A stretch of 64,000 nucleotides of DNA from Bradyrhizobium barranii subsp. barranii. GTDB lineage: Bacteria > Pseudomonadota > Alphaproteobacteria > Rhizobiales > Xanthobacteraceae. The stretch's first letter is position 1. The number at the start of each line of letters is the position of its first letter. The stretch lies in the NCBI RefSeq assembly GCF_017565645.3, contig NZ_CP086136.1, positions 10,275,501-10,339,500 on the forward strand, in the 5' to 3' direction. Below, one piece after another: positions 43,320 to 52,635 of the stretch. The translations under genes and the position numbers were made by a program. A model generated the notes under the pieces. It searched no databases. It worked only from the letters and a program-made list of their open reading frames with translations, and was not told where the DNA came from.

Positions 43320-44423
43320 ATGAACACCCACCTCACTAAAAGCCAGATCGGGCTGGACGGCGTTCCCGCGGCCGAGACCGTGCTGAGCCATGTCGACGGC
43401 GAGCGCGGCGAGTTGATCATCGCCGGCGAGCATGTCGGCACCCTCGCAAGCCAGTCGAGCTTCGAGGGCGTCACCGCCCGGCTCTGGAATGGCGCGAGCA
43501 AGACCACGCTGAGCGAAGCCAATGTGCGGGCGAGCCTGGGCGCGGCGCGCGAACGTGCGTTCGCGCGGTTGCCGGAGCTGTTGCCGGCGACACGCGGCAT
43601 GGGCATCGTCGACGGGTTCCGCGCGGCGGTCGCGGGCCTGCGCGCGGAGAACGGGCTGGAACATGAGGCGACGATCGTCGGCGCGTTTCCGGTGATCGCA
43701 GGCGCGCTGGTCCGGCGCGCCAAGGGGCTCGAGCCGGTCGCGCCCGATCCGAATGCGAGCCATGCCGCCGATACGCTGCGGATGCTGCGCGGCGCCTCAC
43801 CGGAGCCGCGCGAGGTCGCGGCGCTGGACGCCTATCTCGTCACGGTCTGCGACCACGGCATGAACGCGTCGACCTTCACCAACCGCGTGGTGGCATCCAC
43901 CCAGGCCGATCTGTTTGCCGCCGTCACCGCCGGATACTGCGCGCTGACCGGCCCCTTGCACGGCGGCGCGCCGGAGCCGGTGCTCGAAATGCTCGATGCG
44001 ATCGGCTCCGGCGAACGCATCAAGCCATGGGTCGATGCGGCCCTCGCCCGCGGCGAGCGGCTGATGGGCTTTGGCCATCGCGTCTATCGCGTGCGCGATC
44101 CGCGCGCCGACGTGCTCAAGGCCGCGATCGAGCGGCTTTCGGCTGACGGTGCCGACCTGCCCTTTGCCGGCGAGGTCGAGGCCTATATCCGCAGCGCGCT
44201 GCGCAAGAAGAATCCGGACCGGCCGCTGGAGACGAACGTGGAGTTCTTCACGGCGATTCTGCTCGATGCTCTCGCCATTCCGCGCCAGGCCTTCACGCCG
44301 ATCTTCGCCGTGGCGCGCGCAGCGGGATGGACCGCCCATGCGCGCGAGCAACAGCGGACGGGGCGGTTGATCCGGCCGAGTTCGTCATATGTGGGGGAAA
44401 TGCCGAAGGCTTCCGGCGAATAG
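43320..44423 (+). CDS. Citrate synthase-family protein (second paralogue, no HTH)
   Basis: 367 residues from MNTHLTKSQIGLDGVPAAET, with AAAGGAGATTGGGTC before the ATG. GPLHGGAPEPV and MGFGHRVYRVRDPRA keep both active histidines and VCDHGMNASTF is in place, but the catalytic Asp of NVDF reads Glu (TNVEFF). It may be a 2-methylcitrate or citrate synthase relative with changed chemistry. It is divergent from the HTH fusion at 42029. Confidence 0.9.
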   Translation: MNTHLTKSQIGLDGVPAAETVLSHVDGERGELIIAGEHVGTLASQSSFEGVTARLWNGASKTTLSEANVRASLGAARERAFARLPELLPATRGMGIVDGFRAAVAGLRAENGLEHEATIVGAFPVIAGALVRRAKGLEPVAPDPNASHAADTLRMLRGASPEPREVAALDAYLVTVCDHGMNASTFTNRVVASTQADLFAAVTAGYCALTGPLHGGAPEPVLEMLDAIGSGERIKPWVDAALARGERLMGFGHRVYRVRDPRADVLKAAIERLSADGADLPFAGEVEAYIRSALRKKNPDRPLETNVEFFTAILLDALAIPRQAFTPIFAVARAAGWTAHAREQQRTGRLIRPSSSYVGEMPKASGE

Positions 44424-44607
44424 AGCAGAAGGGCACGACAGCCCGGCCGTTCACTCCGCTGTCGTGCCTCGCCCGGACGCACGATGACACGGCAGAGCCG
44501 TCGCGCGAGATCGTAATTGCGGGAACGCGCGCACGGTCCGGGCGACGACTTTGGAACATCTTTGGGTCTGGGGACTTAACCGTGAGCCCCCTCGGATCAA
44601 GATTCCA

Positions 44608-45654
44608 ATGCTGGACCTGTTTGGACAAGCGGACGAGGCCAGGATCGGCGAGATCGCCGCAGGCTATGCCGCCAACCGGACCGAGGCCGGCACGGATTCT
44701 GAAAGACGATTCCGCGACTTGCTGCAGGCTCTGCCGGCCGCGATCTACACAACCGATGCGGAAGGCTGCATCACCTTCTTCAATCGCGCCTGCATCGATT
44801 TTGCCGGACGCATGCCGAAGATCGGCGAGATGTGGTGCGTGACCTGGAAGCTCTATCTGCCCGACGGCACGGCGCTTCCCCACGATGAATGCCCGATGGC
44901 AATCGCGCTCAAGCAGAACCGGCCAGTGCGCGACGTCGAGGCCGTGGCCGAGCGGCCGGACGGCTCCCGGATCTGCTTCATGCCTTATCCGACGCCGCTG
45001 CGCGACGAACGCGGCCGGTTGGTTGGCGCGGTGAACATGCTGGTCGACATCACGGCTCGCAAGCAGGCCGAGCAGAGGATGATGCTCCTCACCTCCGAGG
45101 TCGATCACCGTTCCAACAACCTGCTCGCAGTGGCTCAGGCGATGCTGCGGCTGACGAAGGCGGATACCGCAGAAGAGTTCCAGACCGTGTTTGCAGGCCG
45201 GCTCAGCGCGCTTGCCAACGTGCAGAGGCTGTTCTCGGCTTCGCGCTGGACCGGCGCGAATCTGAAGACCATCGTCGAGGAGGAACTCCGGCCGTACGCA
45301 AGCCGGGACGGCGAGCGGATCACGATCGCAGGAGACGACGTCCGCCTGCCGCCTACGCTGGCCCAGTCGATCGCAGTCGCGCTGCATGAACTCGCCACCA
45401 ACGCCGCCAAATATGGCGCGCTGTCGAGGCCTTCGGGCAGGTTGGAGATCAGCTGGGAGACCAATGGCGCGGAGCCTCTCGTGCTGCACTGGTCGGAGAG
45501 CGGCGGTCCTCGGGTCAACGAGGCGCCGACGCGCAAGGGTTTTGGAATCGGCGCGGTCGACGGCATCATCCGGACCTTGCGCGGAACCATTACCCGGCAG
45601 TGGAGGCCGGAAGGACTGGTTTGCGAACTGTCCTTCCCGGAAGGCGTAGCCTAG
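44608..45654 (+). CDS. PAS-HWE sensor histidine kinase
   Basis: About 348 residues. A PAS domain fills ~33-150 (FRDLLQALPAAIYTTDAEG, then VNMLVDITARKQAE). The HWE kinase H-box is EVDHRSNNLLAVAQA, and the ATP domain shows HELATNAAKYGALS and GGPRVNEAPTRKGFG. The family is common in rhizobia and often signals to orphan regulators. No membrane span is visible, so it is cytosolic. The start is uncertain: the frame is open to 44551; 44608 (MLDLFGQADEARIG) is chosen as the first ATG before the PAS domain. Confidence 0.88.
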   Translation: MLDLFGQADEARIGEIAAGYAANRTEAGTDSERRFRDLLQALPAAIYTTDAEGCITFFNRACIDFAGRMPKIGEMWCVTWKLYLPDGTALPHDECPMAIALKQNRPVRDVEAVAERPDGSRICFMPYPTPLRDERGRLVGAVNMLVDITARKQAEQRMMLLTSEVDHRSNNLLAVAQAMLRLTKADTAEEFQTVFAGRLSALANVQRLFSASRWTGANLKTIVEEELRPYASRDGERITIAGDDVRLPPTLAQSIAVALHELATNAAKYGALSRPSGRLEISWETNGAEPLVLHWSESGGPRVNEAPTRKGFGIGAVDGIIRTLRGTITRQWRPEGLVCELSFPEGVA

Positions 45655-46283
45655 GCCTCGCGGACCACCGTCTTCAGATAATTGTAGGCCTTGATGATCT
45701 CGATCAGGCGGTCTTCGGTCGACCGGTCGCCGCCGTTGGCGTCGGGGTGGTGCTGCTTGACCAGCGCCTTGTACTTGCTCTTGACGTCGGCGAGCGTGGA
45801 ATCGGGGCCGAGGCCCATGACCTGGAGCGCCTTGCGCTCGGCGTTCATCACCTTGCGCGTCTCGGCCTTGGGCTCGGCCTGCGGCCCCTTCCGCCAGCCC
45901 GCGCGGCCGTTGATCTCACTGAACATGCTGAACGGATCGGACGCCATGTCGATCTCGGCTTCCGCACCCTTCTTGCCGCCATTGGCGCCCATCTTCCAGG
46001 TCGGGCGGTGACCGGTCAGCGCATCCTTCTGGTAGCGCGCGACGGCATCGGCATTCATGCCGGAGAAGAAATTGTAGTTCTGGTTGTACTCGCGCACGTG
46101 GTTCAAGCAGAAGTGCCAGTACTCGCGCTGGTTCTCGCGGCCCTTCGGCGCACGGTGCGCACCCTTGTTCTGACACCCGGCCCATTCGCAGTTGACCACG
46201 GCGTCGCGCGGCTTCACTTCCGGCTGCTTGCCTTTCGGCTTGACCCGGATGGAGTCGAAGAACTTTGATGAATCGATCGGCAT
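45651..46283 (-). CDS. J-domain protein with N-terminal zinc-like cysteines
   Basis: 210 residues. A C-terminal J domain runs from ~150 with the HPD motif in LVKQHHPDANGG. The N-terminal part carries CEWAGCQNKGAHRAP and HFCLNHVREYNQNYNFF, a small Cys/His set that may bind zinc. It would assist a DnaK-type chaperone, though the client is unknown. It converges on the kinase gene with a four-base overlap at 45651-45654. Confidence 0.87.
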   Translation of the reverse strand: MPIDSSKFFDSIRVKPKGKQPEVKPRDAVVNCEWAGCQNKGAHRAPKGRENQREYWHFCLNHVREYNQNYNFFSGMNADAVARYQKDALTGHRPTWKMGANGGKKGAEAEIDMASDPFSMFSEINGRAGWRKGPQAEPKAETRKVMNAERKALQVMGLGPDSTLADVKSKYKALVKQHHPDANGGDRSTEDRLIEIIKAYNYLKTVVREA

Positions 46284-46446
46284 GACTGACTTTGACTACG
46301 CAATGCAAAAACCTTCAAGTCTTGACATTGCAATTAGCTGGGAACCCGCAGCCGAAGTTTCACTCCGGCGTCTTCGAGGTACGGCCGCCGCGGCGGCCTA
46401 TGCAATTGACGGAGTGCGGCTGCGCGCTTTAATGGCACTCATGGTT

Positions 46447-46716
46447 ATGAAAGACACTATCAGCAACAAGTTGGAGGAAGCTTTCACGCCGGAAAGCCTG
46501 CAGGTCGTCGACGAGTCACATTTGCATGAGGGCCACGCCGGCCATCGGCCGAGCGGCGAAACACATTTTCGCGTTTATATTGTGTCTCAGGCCTTCAAAG
46601 GGAAGAGCCGGGTCGATCGCCACCGCATGATAAATTCGGCGCTGGCCGCGGAACTTGCCGGCAGCGTGCACGCGCTCGCGATCCACGCTCAGGCACCGGG
46701 GGAAGGCGGAACGTAA
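46447..46716 (+). CDS. bolA: BolA-family protein
   Basis: 89 residues: KDTISNKLEEAFTPESLQVV and DESHLHEGHAGHRPSGETHF are the BolA domain (the conserved His cluster binds [2Fe-2S] together with monothiol glutaredoxins). SRVDRHRMINSALAAEL is the family-specific C-terminal helix. The start may also be 46441; the frame is open to 46192 but the upstream part overlaps the J-protein gene and is not BolA-like. Confidence 0.9.
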   Translation: MKDTISNKLEEAFTPESLQVVDESHLHEGHAGHRPSGETHFRVYIVSQAFKGKSRVDRHRMINSALAAELAGSVHALAIHAQAPGEGGT

Positions 46717-46725
46717 GACTCCGCT

Positions 46726-46843
46726 GTCATGCCCCGCGAAGGCGGGGCATCCAGTAAGCACTGCTGGCGAGATTCAATCGATAGGCTGCGGCGTACTGGA
46801 TCGTCCGCCCCCGTGCGCAACTGCGCACAAGGCGGACGATGAC
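46726..46843. repeat. Palindromic intergenic repeat (GTCATGCCCCG family), copy 3
   Basis: GTCATGCCCCGCGAAGGCGG at the left and GGCGGACGATGAC at the right, with GCATCCAGTA/TACTGGATCG inner arms. A near-copy of the 16-bp palindrome, GTGCGCAACTGCGCAC (46813-46828, one mismatch), sits in its right arm. It lies between the convergent BolA and CorC genes. Confidence 0.8.
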
Positions 46844-46851
46844 ACCGTGCG

Positions 46852-48156
46852 TCAAAACGACGTTCCCGCCCGCCTGGGCTTGGCCTCTTCCATCTCCGCG
46901 TCACGCGGCACCGGTGAAATACGGAGCGCGGTGATGCGGTTGCGTTCGCGGCGGAGGACACGGAAACGGAAGCCGTGGAACGTGAAACTCTGGCCGCGGT
47001 CGGGGATCGAGCGCGCCTCGTGAATGACGAGACCGGCGACTGTCGTTGCCTCCTCATCGGGCAGGTGCCAGTCCATGGCGCGGTTGAGATCGCGGATCGG
47101 CACCGAGCCGTCGACCACGACGGAGCCGTCCGGCTGGGCGCGCACGCCGGCGACCACGACGTCGTGCTCGTCGGAAATGTCGCCGACGATCTCTTCCAAA
47201 ATGTCTTCCAGCGTCACGAGACCTTCAACCTCGCCGTACTCGTCGACGACGAGCGCGAAATGGGTTTTTCGCCGCCGGAACGCCTTGAGCTGCTCGGAGA
47301 CCGGGCGCATTTCCGGCACGAACCAGGGTGGCAATGCGATGGTGGAGACGTCGATGCGCGAGGTGTCACCGTCGGATGCACGGATCGCGCGCAACAAATC
47401 CTTGGCGTGAAGCACGCCGATGATGTTTTCCGGCTTCTCGCGCCACAGCGGAATGCGGGTGTACTCGGTCGCCAGCACCTCGCGCACCAGTTCCTCCGGC
47501 GGCAGGTCGGCGTTGATCATCATCATCTCGGTGCGGTGGATCATGACGTCGGAGACCTGCAGCTCGCGCAGATCGAGCAGGCCGCCGAGCATGTCGCGGT
47601 CCTGCTTCTCGACCTTGCCCTCGTGGTGCAGCAGGTCGACCGCGCCGCGCAGGCGCTCGGTCGGCGACAGGATCGCCTGGTGCTCGCCGGCCAGACCAAA
47701 CAAGCGCATCAGCAGACGGACGATGACCTCGACGATCCGCAGCAACGGTCCCAGCACATACATCGTCAGCCGCATCGGGCGGGCGACCGCAAGGGCCATG
47801 CGGTCGGGCGCGTTGATCGCGATGGTCTTCGGCAGCACCTCCGCGAAGATCACGACCAGCGCCGTCATCACGCCGGTGGCATAGAGCACGCCGACATCGC
47901 CGAACCAGGCCGTGAAGATGCTGGTGGCGAGCGCGGACGCGCTGATATTGGCGATGTTGTTGCCGAGCAGCAGCGCGCCGATCAGGCGCTCGCGCATGTC
48001 GAGCAGCTGCGAGACGACATCGGCGTCGTGGTTACCCTGCTTGGAGAGCCGCAGCATGCTGGCGCGCGAGGCGCCGGTCAGCGCGGTCTCGCTCGCGGCG
48101 AAGAAGCCCGAGACGAGCAGGCAGAGAATGACGATGGTGAATCCGAGCCAGTCCAT
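46852..48156 (-). CDS. CNNM/CorC (HlyC) family membrane protein
   Basis: 434 residues. An N-terminal CNNM/DUF21 domain (residues 1-190, four helices including FFAASETALTGASRASML and EVLPKTIAINAP) is followed by a CBS pair (VSDVMIHRTEMMMIN, then DLLRAIRAS) and a CorC/HlyC domain (LVVDEYGEVEGLVTLEDI, near 310-330). It is a magnesium or cobalt efflux-type transporter. The ATG at 48156 has AACCGGTTTTTGAG before it. aroB lies 29 bases upstream on the same strand. Confidence 0.9.
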   Translation of the reverse strand: MDWLGFTIVILCLLVSGFFAASETALTGASRASMLRLSKQGNHDADVVSQLLDMRERLIGALLLGNNIANISASALATSIFTAWFGDVGVLYATGVMTALVVIFAEVLPKTIAINAPDRMALAVARPMRLTMYVLGPLLRIVEVIVRLLMRLFGLAGEHQAILSPTERLRGAVDLLHHEGKVEKQDRDMLGGLLDLRELQVSDVMIHRTEMMMINADLPPEELVREVLATEYTRIPLWREKPENIIGVLHAKDLLRAIRASDGDTSRIDVSTIALPPWFVPEMRPVSEQLKAFRRRKTHFALVVDEYGEVEGLVTLEDILEEIVGDISDEHDVVVAGVRAQPDGSVVVDGSVPIRDLNRAMDWHLPDEEATTVAGLVIHEARSIPDRGQSFTFHGFRFRVLRRERNRITALRISPVPRDAEMEEAKPRRAGTSF

Positions 48157-48185
48157 GCACCACTCAAAAACCGGTTAGCCGCGCA

Positions 48186-49334
48186 TCAAGCCTTCTGCGC
48201 GAGCTTCTCTTTGAGGAAATCGCGCACCGGCGCCGGCTCGACGTCCTTCGCGATCACGGCGCGCCCGACCGCCTCCAGCAGGATGAAGGTGAGCTTGCCG
48301 CGCTTGACCTTCTTGTCCTGCGCCATCAGCGCCATCAGCACGTCGGCGTCGGCAAGCCCTTCCTGCGCGAAACCGGCGATGTCCTGCAGGCGCGTCGGCA
48401 GGCCGGCCTCGATGAGGTGACGCTCGACGCGCGCGGCATCGGCCTCGCCGATCATGCCAAGCTTCGCCGAGAACTGCGCCGCCAGCGTCATGCCGATCGA
48501 AACACCCTCGCCATGGAAGAGACGATCGGAGAAACCGGTCGCGGCTTCGAGCGCGTGACCAAAGGTGTGGCCGAGATTGAGCAGCGCGCGCTCGCCGGTC
48601 TCGCGCTCATCGCGCGAGACGACGCCGGCCTTGGCGCGGCAGGAGGTCGCGATCGCGTGCTCGCGCGCCGAGCCGCCTTTGAAGATATCGGAATGGTTCT
48701 TCTCCAGCCAGGTGAAGAAGGCTTCGTCGCCGAGCACGCCGTATTTGGCGACCTCGGCATAGCCGGCGCGGAACTGCCGCGGCGACAGCGTGTCGAGCAC
48801 GGCGGTGTCGGCAATGACGAGCACGGGCTGGTGGAAGGCCCCGAGCAGATTCTTGCCCTGCGGCGAGTTGATGCCGGTCTTGCCGCCGACGGAGGAATCG
48901 ACCTGCGCCAGCAGCGAGGTCGGCACCTGCACGAAATCGACGCCGCGGCGCAGGATCGCGGCCGCAAAGCCGGCGAGATCGCCGACCACGCCGCCGCCGA
49001 GCGCGATGACGAGATCGTTGCGCTCGACCTTCGCGGCGATCAGGGCCTCGCTGACCTTTTCGAGGCCGGCATAGGTTTTGGAGATCTCGCCTTCCTCGAC
49101 CACGATGTGCGAGGTCGGAATGCCGGCAGAAGCGAGCGACGCTTCGGTCGGCTCGAGCCAGTATTTCGCGACGGTGCGATCGGTGACGATTGCCGTACGC
49201 ACGCCGGGTCGCAAGCGCGCGACCCGCTCGCCGAGCGAGGCCAGCACGCCGCGGCCGATGACGATGTCATAGGCGCGATCGCCGAGTGCGACGTCGACGT
49301 TGACAGGATCTGAATGTTTCAACGGCGCAGTCAT
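48186..49334 (-). CDS. aroB: 3-dehydroquinate synthase
   Basis: 382 residues. LGGGVVGDLAGFAAAILRRG binds NAD, VDSSVGGKTGINSPQGKNL contains the substrate lysines, and LNLGHTFGHALEA holds zinc-binding histidines. It makes dehydroquinate from DAHP in aromatic amino acid synthesis. The start at 49334 overlaps the aroK stop in ATGA, the conserved aroK-aroB coupling. The frame extends upstream to 49412 inside aroK. Confidence 0.96.
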   Translation of the reverse strand: MTAPLKHSDPVNVDVALGDRAYDIVIGRGVLASLGERVARLRPGVRTAIVTDRTVAKYWLEPTEASLASAGIPTSHIVVEEGEISKTYAGLEKVSEALIAAKVERNDLVIALGGGVVGDLAGFAAAILRRGVDFVQVPTSLLAQVDSSVGGKTGINSPQGKNLLGAFHQPVLVIADTAVLDTLSPRQFRAGYAEVAKYGVLGDEAFFTWLEKNHSDIFKGGSAREHAIATSCRAKAGVVSRDERETGERALLNLGHTFGHALEAATGFSDRLFHGEGVSIGMTLAAQFSAKLGMIGEADAARVERHLIEAGLPTRLQDIAGFAQEGLADADVLMALMAQDKKVKRGKLTFILLEAVGRAVIAKDVEPAPVRDFLKEKLAQKA

Positions 49335-49957
49335 CGTACGGCACTCGCAACGTCGGCAGGTGATTGGGCGGCCTGTTCGCCGCGGAGATGGGCGCGCAGC
49401 GTCTCGATGCATTCCTCGACGATCTTGTCGTGCGGCACGTCGCGCGAGGCGATGGTGAGGTCGGCATGGCGATAGATCGGCTCGCGCTCGGTGAGGAGGC
49501 GCGTCACGGTTCCTTCGGGATCGGCGGTCTGGAGCAGCGGGCGGTCGGCGCGGCGGCGCACCCGGCGCATGATGACGTCAGGGTCGGCCTTGAGCCAGAT
49601 CGAGACCGCCTTGGCCGCGATGCGGTTGCGCGTCTCCTCGCGCATGAAGGCGCCGCCGCCGGTCGCCAGCACGATCGGCTCGCCGTCGAGCAGGCGCGCG
49701 ATCACCCGCGCCTCGCCATCCCGGAAATACGGCTCGCCATGGCGCTCGAAAATCTCCGGTATGGTCATGCCGGCATGAGCGACCTCGATCTCGGTGTCGG
49801 CGTCAATGAAGGGCAGCTTGAGCCGGGCCGCCATGCGGCGGCCGATGGTGGATTTGCCCACCCCCATCATGCCGACGAGCACGATCGAGCGCGTCCCGAG
49901 CGCCGACAGGATGTCGGCCTCAGGGGCAGCTTGTATCGGCAACGCGGCGTCGGGCAT
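49331..49957 (-). CDS. aroK: Shikimate kinase
   Basis: About 208 residues from MPDAALPIQAAPEADILSAL. VLVGMMGVGKSTIGRR is the Walker A motif, DADTEIEVAHAGMTIPEIF binds shikimate, and LATGGGAFMREETR and RADRPLLQ complete the site. It phosphorylates shikimate. The frame is open to 50116, but the extra segment is not kinase sequence and shares its bases with the start of the divergent small gene; 49957 is preferred. It is coupled to aroB. Confidence 0.92.
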   Translation of the reverse strand: MPDAALPIQAAPEADILSALGTRSIVLVGMMGVGKSTIGRRMAARLKLPFIDADTEIEVAHAGMTIPEIFERHGEPYFRDGEARVIARLLDGEPIVLATGGGAFMREETRNRIAAKAVSIWLKADPDVIMRRVRRRADRPLLQTADPEGTVTRLLTEREPIYRHADLTIASRDVPHDKIVEECIETLRAHLRGEQAAQSPADVASAVR

Positions 49958-50115
49958 GGGTCTCGCTCGATCTGCCGCCGGAGGCGGCATGCTTTGGCCA
50001 CCTATACGACCCCCTCGGGGCCCTCGCCAGAGGACTCTTGCCACGAAACGGCGAACATGTTGGATGATTTCATTGGTTAATTTGGACGCCTGAGACCTTC
50101 CCGAGACCTTGCCCA

Positions 50116-50262
50116 ATGCCCAGCCTGTTCCGCTTCCTGACGGTCGTCGCCGTGCTCGCCGGCATCGTCTATGGCGTGGTCTTCGCGCTGGCGAACTTCG
50201 TGAGCCCGAAGTCGCGGGAAATGACGGTGACGATCCCGCCGGATAAGTTTCTCAAGAAATAG
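50116..50262 (+). CDS. Small single-span membrane protein between aroK and xerD
   Basis: 48 residues too short to be listed as a long frame: MPSLFRFLTVVAVLAGIVYG, then VVFALANFVSPKSREM and a short charged tail ending DKFLKK. It has one hydrophobic helix (about 6-28). The ATG at 50116 follows CCTTGCCCA and the stop is 18 bases before xerD, so it may share the xerD transcript. The hydrophobicity and the operon-like spacing argue for a real gene; the function is unknown. Confidence 0.7.
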   Translation: MPSLFRFLTVVAVLAGIVYGVVFALANFVSPKSREMTVTIPPDKFLKK

Positions 50263-50279
50263 GAGCTAGCCTCCAGGGC

Positions 50280-51236
50280 ATGCGCGTACAGCCCTCAGAC
50301 AGCAAGCTCACCGGCCTGTTCCTCGACATGCTCGCGGCGGAACAGGGCGCCGGCCCCAATACGCTCGACGCCTACCGCCGCGACCTCACCGATTTCTCGG
50401 AATTTTTGGGCCGCGTCGGGCGCAGCTTTGCCGACGCCGAGACGCAGATCCTGCGCGATTACCTCGGCGATCTCGACAGCCGCGGCTTCAAATCCACCAG
50501 CGTCGCGCGGCGGCTGTCGGCGATGCGGCATCTCTACCGCTTTCTCCTGAACGAGCGCATCCGCACCGAGGATCCCGCGGCGATCCTGTCCGGCCCCAAG
50601 CGCGGCCGCGGCCTGCCGAAAGTGCTGTCGATCGCGGATGTCGACCGCATGCTCGGCCGCGCCAAGGAATTGAGCGAGGCGGAGGACGCTTCGCCCTCGA
50701 AACGGCTGCGCGCGTTGCGGCTCTATTGCCTGCTCGAGGTGCTCTACGCCACCGGCCTGCGCGTCTCCGAGCTGGTGGCGCTGCCGCGCTCCGCGGCCAA
50801 ACGCGACGCCCGCATGATCGTGGTGCGCGGCAAGGGCAACAAGGAACGCCTGGTGCCGCTCAACGAGGCCTCACGGCAGGCGATGGCCGATTATCTCGCG
50901 GCGACGGAAGCAGCAAAAGCCGACAAGAAGAACAGCGTGGCCGCCTCGAAATGGCTATTCCCATCGTTCGGCGAGAGCGGGCATCTGACGCGGCAGCATT
51001 TCGCCCGCGACCTGAAAGAGCTTGCTGTCGCCTCGGGGCTGCAGGCCCGGCTGGTCTCCCCGCACGTGCTGCGCCACGCCTTTGCCAGCCACCTCCTGCA
51101 CAACGGCGCGGATTTGCGCATCGTGCAGACCCTGCTCGGCCACACCGACATCTCCACGACCCAGATCTACACCCATGTGGTCGAGGAGCGCCTGAAGAGC
51201 CTGGTGCGCGACCTGCACCCGCTGGCTGAGAAATGA
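50280..51236 (+). CDS. xerD: Site-specific tyrosine recombinase XerD
   Basis: 318 residues. The SAM-like N-terminal domain (LDMLAAEQGAGPNTLDAYRR) binds dif, and the catalytic set is R in YATGLRVSELVAL, H and R in SPHVLRHAFASHLL, H in LLGHTDISTTQ and the nucleophile Y in IYTHV. It resolves chromosome dimers with XerC. It starts 18 bases after the small membrane protein gene. Confidence 0.94.
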   Translation: MRVQPSDSKLTGLFLDMLAAEQGAGPNTLDAYRRDLTDFSEFLGRVGRSFADAETQILRDYLGDLDSRGFKSTSVARRLSAMRHLYRFLLNERIRTEDPAAILSGPKRGRGLPKVLSIADVDRMLGRAKELSEAEDASPSKRLRALRLYCLLEVLYATGLRVSELVALPRSAAKRDARMIVVRGKGNKERLVPLNEASRQAMADYLAATEAAKADKKNSVAASKWLFPSFGESGHLTRQHFARDLKELAVASGLQARLVSPHVLRHAFASHLLHNGADLRIVQTLLGHTDISTTQIYTHVVEERLKSLVRDLHPLAEK

Positions 51237-51238
51237 CT

Positions 51239-51379
51239 GTCGTCCCTGCGAAAGCAGGGACCCATACCGCGTGATCTATCTCTGACGGGCAGTGTTAGTA
51301 CCGCAGGAAGATCGCCTCACTGCCAGTCTTAGCCAAACTTCTCCCTGTGGTTATGGGTCCCCGCGTTCGCGGGGACGAC
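51239..51379. repeat. Palindromic intergenic repeat (GTCGTCCCTGCG family), copy 4
   Basis: GTCGTCCCTGCGAAAGCAGG at the left and GCGTTCGCGGGGACGACAGC at the right. It begins two bases after the xerD stop and occupies the first half of the 51237-51559 gap. No 16-bp palindrome is inserted here. From 51380 to 51559 I see nothing I can name. Confidence 0.85.
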
Positions 51380-51559
51380 AGCGGGGGGAACGAAACCGCC
51401 TTGACTTCGGCCACATCTCCGCAGAAAGAGCCGTGGCCTCACGCATGATTTGGCGGGCTGCTTTAGAGCGCACAAGCCAACTCATTGAAGAAGCTACATT
51501 TCTTTCCGCCGATCCAAACCTGCTTCGACGCCTCGCCCCGTCCTCGCTATATTGAGTTG

Positions 51560-52522
51560 ATGCCAGATCACATGCGCAGCTATCTCGACTTCGAAAAGCC
51601 GGTCGCCGAGCTCGACTCCAAGGTTGACGAGCTGCGGACGCTTGCGGCCTCGGGCACCGATATCTCCGAGGAAATCGGGAAGATCGAGGACAAGGCGGCG
51701 CAGGCGCTGGCCGACCTCTATCTGAACCTGACGCCGTGGCAGAAGACGCTGGTCGCGCGGCATCCGCAGCGGCCGCATTTCAACGACTTCATCAAGGGCC
51801 TGATCACCGAATTCACGCTGCTCGCGGGCGACCGCAAGTTCGGCGAGGACGAGGCGCTGGTTGCCGGCTTCGGCCGCTTCCGCGGTGAGGCCATCTGCGT
51901 GATGGGCCAGGAAAAGGGCGATTCCACCGAGAGCCGCATCCGGCACAATTTCGGCATGGCGCGGCCCGAGGGCTATCGCAAATGCGTGCGGCTGATGGAG
52001 ATGGCCGAGCGGTTCGGCCTGCCCGTGCTGTCGCTCGCCGATTCCGCCGGCGCCTATCCCGGCATCGGCGCCGAGGAGCGCGGCCAAGCCGAGGCGATCG
52101 CGCGCTCGACCGATGCCTGCATGGCGCTGACCGTGCCCAACGTCGCCATCATCACCGGCGAGGGCATGTCGGGCGGCGCCATCGCCATCACCACCGCCAA
52201 CAGGGTCCTGATGCTGGAGCACGCGATCTACAGCGTGATCTCGCCCGAGGCCGCCTCCTCGATCCTGTGGCGCGACGGCTCCAAGGCGCAGGAAGCTGCC
52301 AACAACATGAAGATCACCGCGCAGGACATGCTGCGCTTCGGGGTGATCGACAGCATCTTGAAGGAGCCGGTCGGCGGCGCCCACCGCGACCCCACCGCCA
52401 TGATCGCCACCACGGGCGATGCCATCGCCAAGGCCTTTGACGAGCTCCGCGGCCTGGACGGCGACGCCATCCGCAAGCAGCGGCGGCAGAAATTCCTCGA
52501 TATCGGCCGGAAACTGGGCTGA
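51560..52522 (+). CDS. accA: Acetyl-CoA carboxylase carboxyltransferase subunit alpha
   Basis: 320 residues. YLDFEKPVAELDSKVDELR opens the family, and GRFRGEAICVMGQEKG, AYPGIGAEERGQAEAIA and ITGEGMSGGAIAI are the biotin carboxyltransferase site. With AccD it transfers carboxyl to acetyl-CoA in fatty acid synthesis. ATG at 51560 (MPDHMRSYLDFEKP) is chosen; the extra upstream codons are not family sequence. Confidence 0.96.
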   Translation: MPDHMRSYLDFEKPVAELDSKVDELRTLAASGTDISEEIGKIEDKAAQALADLYLNLTPWQKTLVARHPQRPHFNDFIKGLITEFTLLAGDRKFGEDEALVAGFGRFRGEAICVMGQEKGDSTESRIRHNFGMARPEGYRKCVRLMEMAERFGLPVLSLADSAGAYPGIGAEERGQAEAIARSTDACMALTVPNVAIITGEGMSGGAIAITTANRVLMLEHAIYSVISPEAASSILWRDGSKAQEAANNMKITAQDMLRFGVIDSILKEPVGGAHRDPTAMIATTGDAIAKAFDELRGLDGDAIRKQRRQKFLDIGRKLG

Positions 52523-52541
52523 TTCGGCCGTTTTCGGTGTC

Positions 52542-52635
52542 GTAGGGTGGGCAAAGCGAAGCGTGCCCACCATTCCAAAACAGTATGGGGAGCGAGATGG
52601 TGGGCACGGCGCTTTGCGCCTTTGCCCACCTTACG
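52542..52635. repeat. Palindromic intergenic repeat (GTAGGGTGGGCAAAG family), copy 3
   Basis: GTAGGGTGGGCAAAGCGAAG at the left faces CGCCTTTGCCCACCTTACG at the right. It stands 20 bases after the accA stop. The rest of the 52523-52964 gap holds a CCCGTTAACCCTTTTTTT run and the leader of the L,D-transpeptidase gene. Confidence 0.8.
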
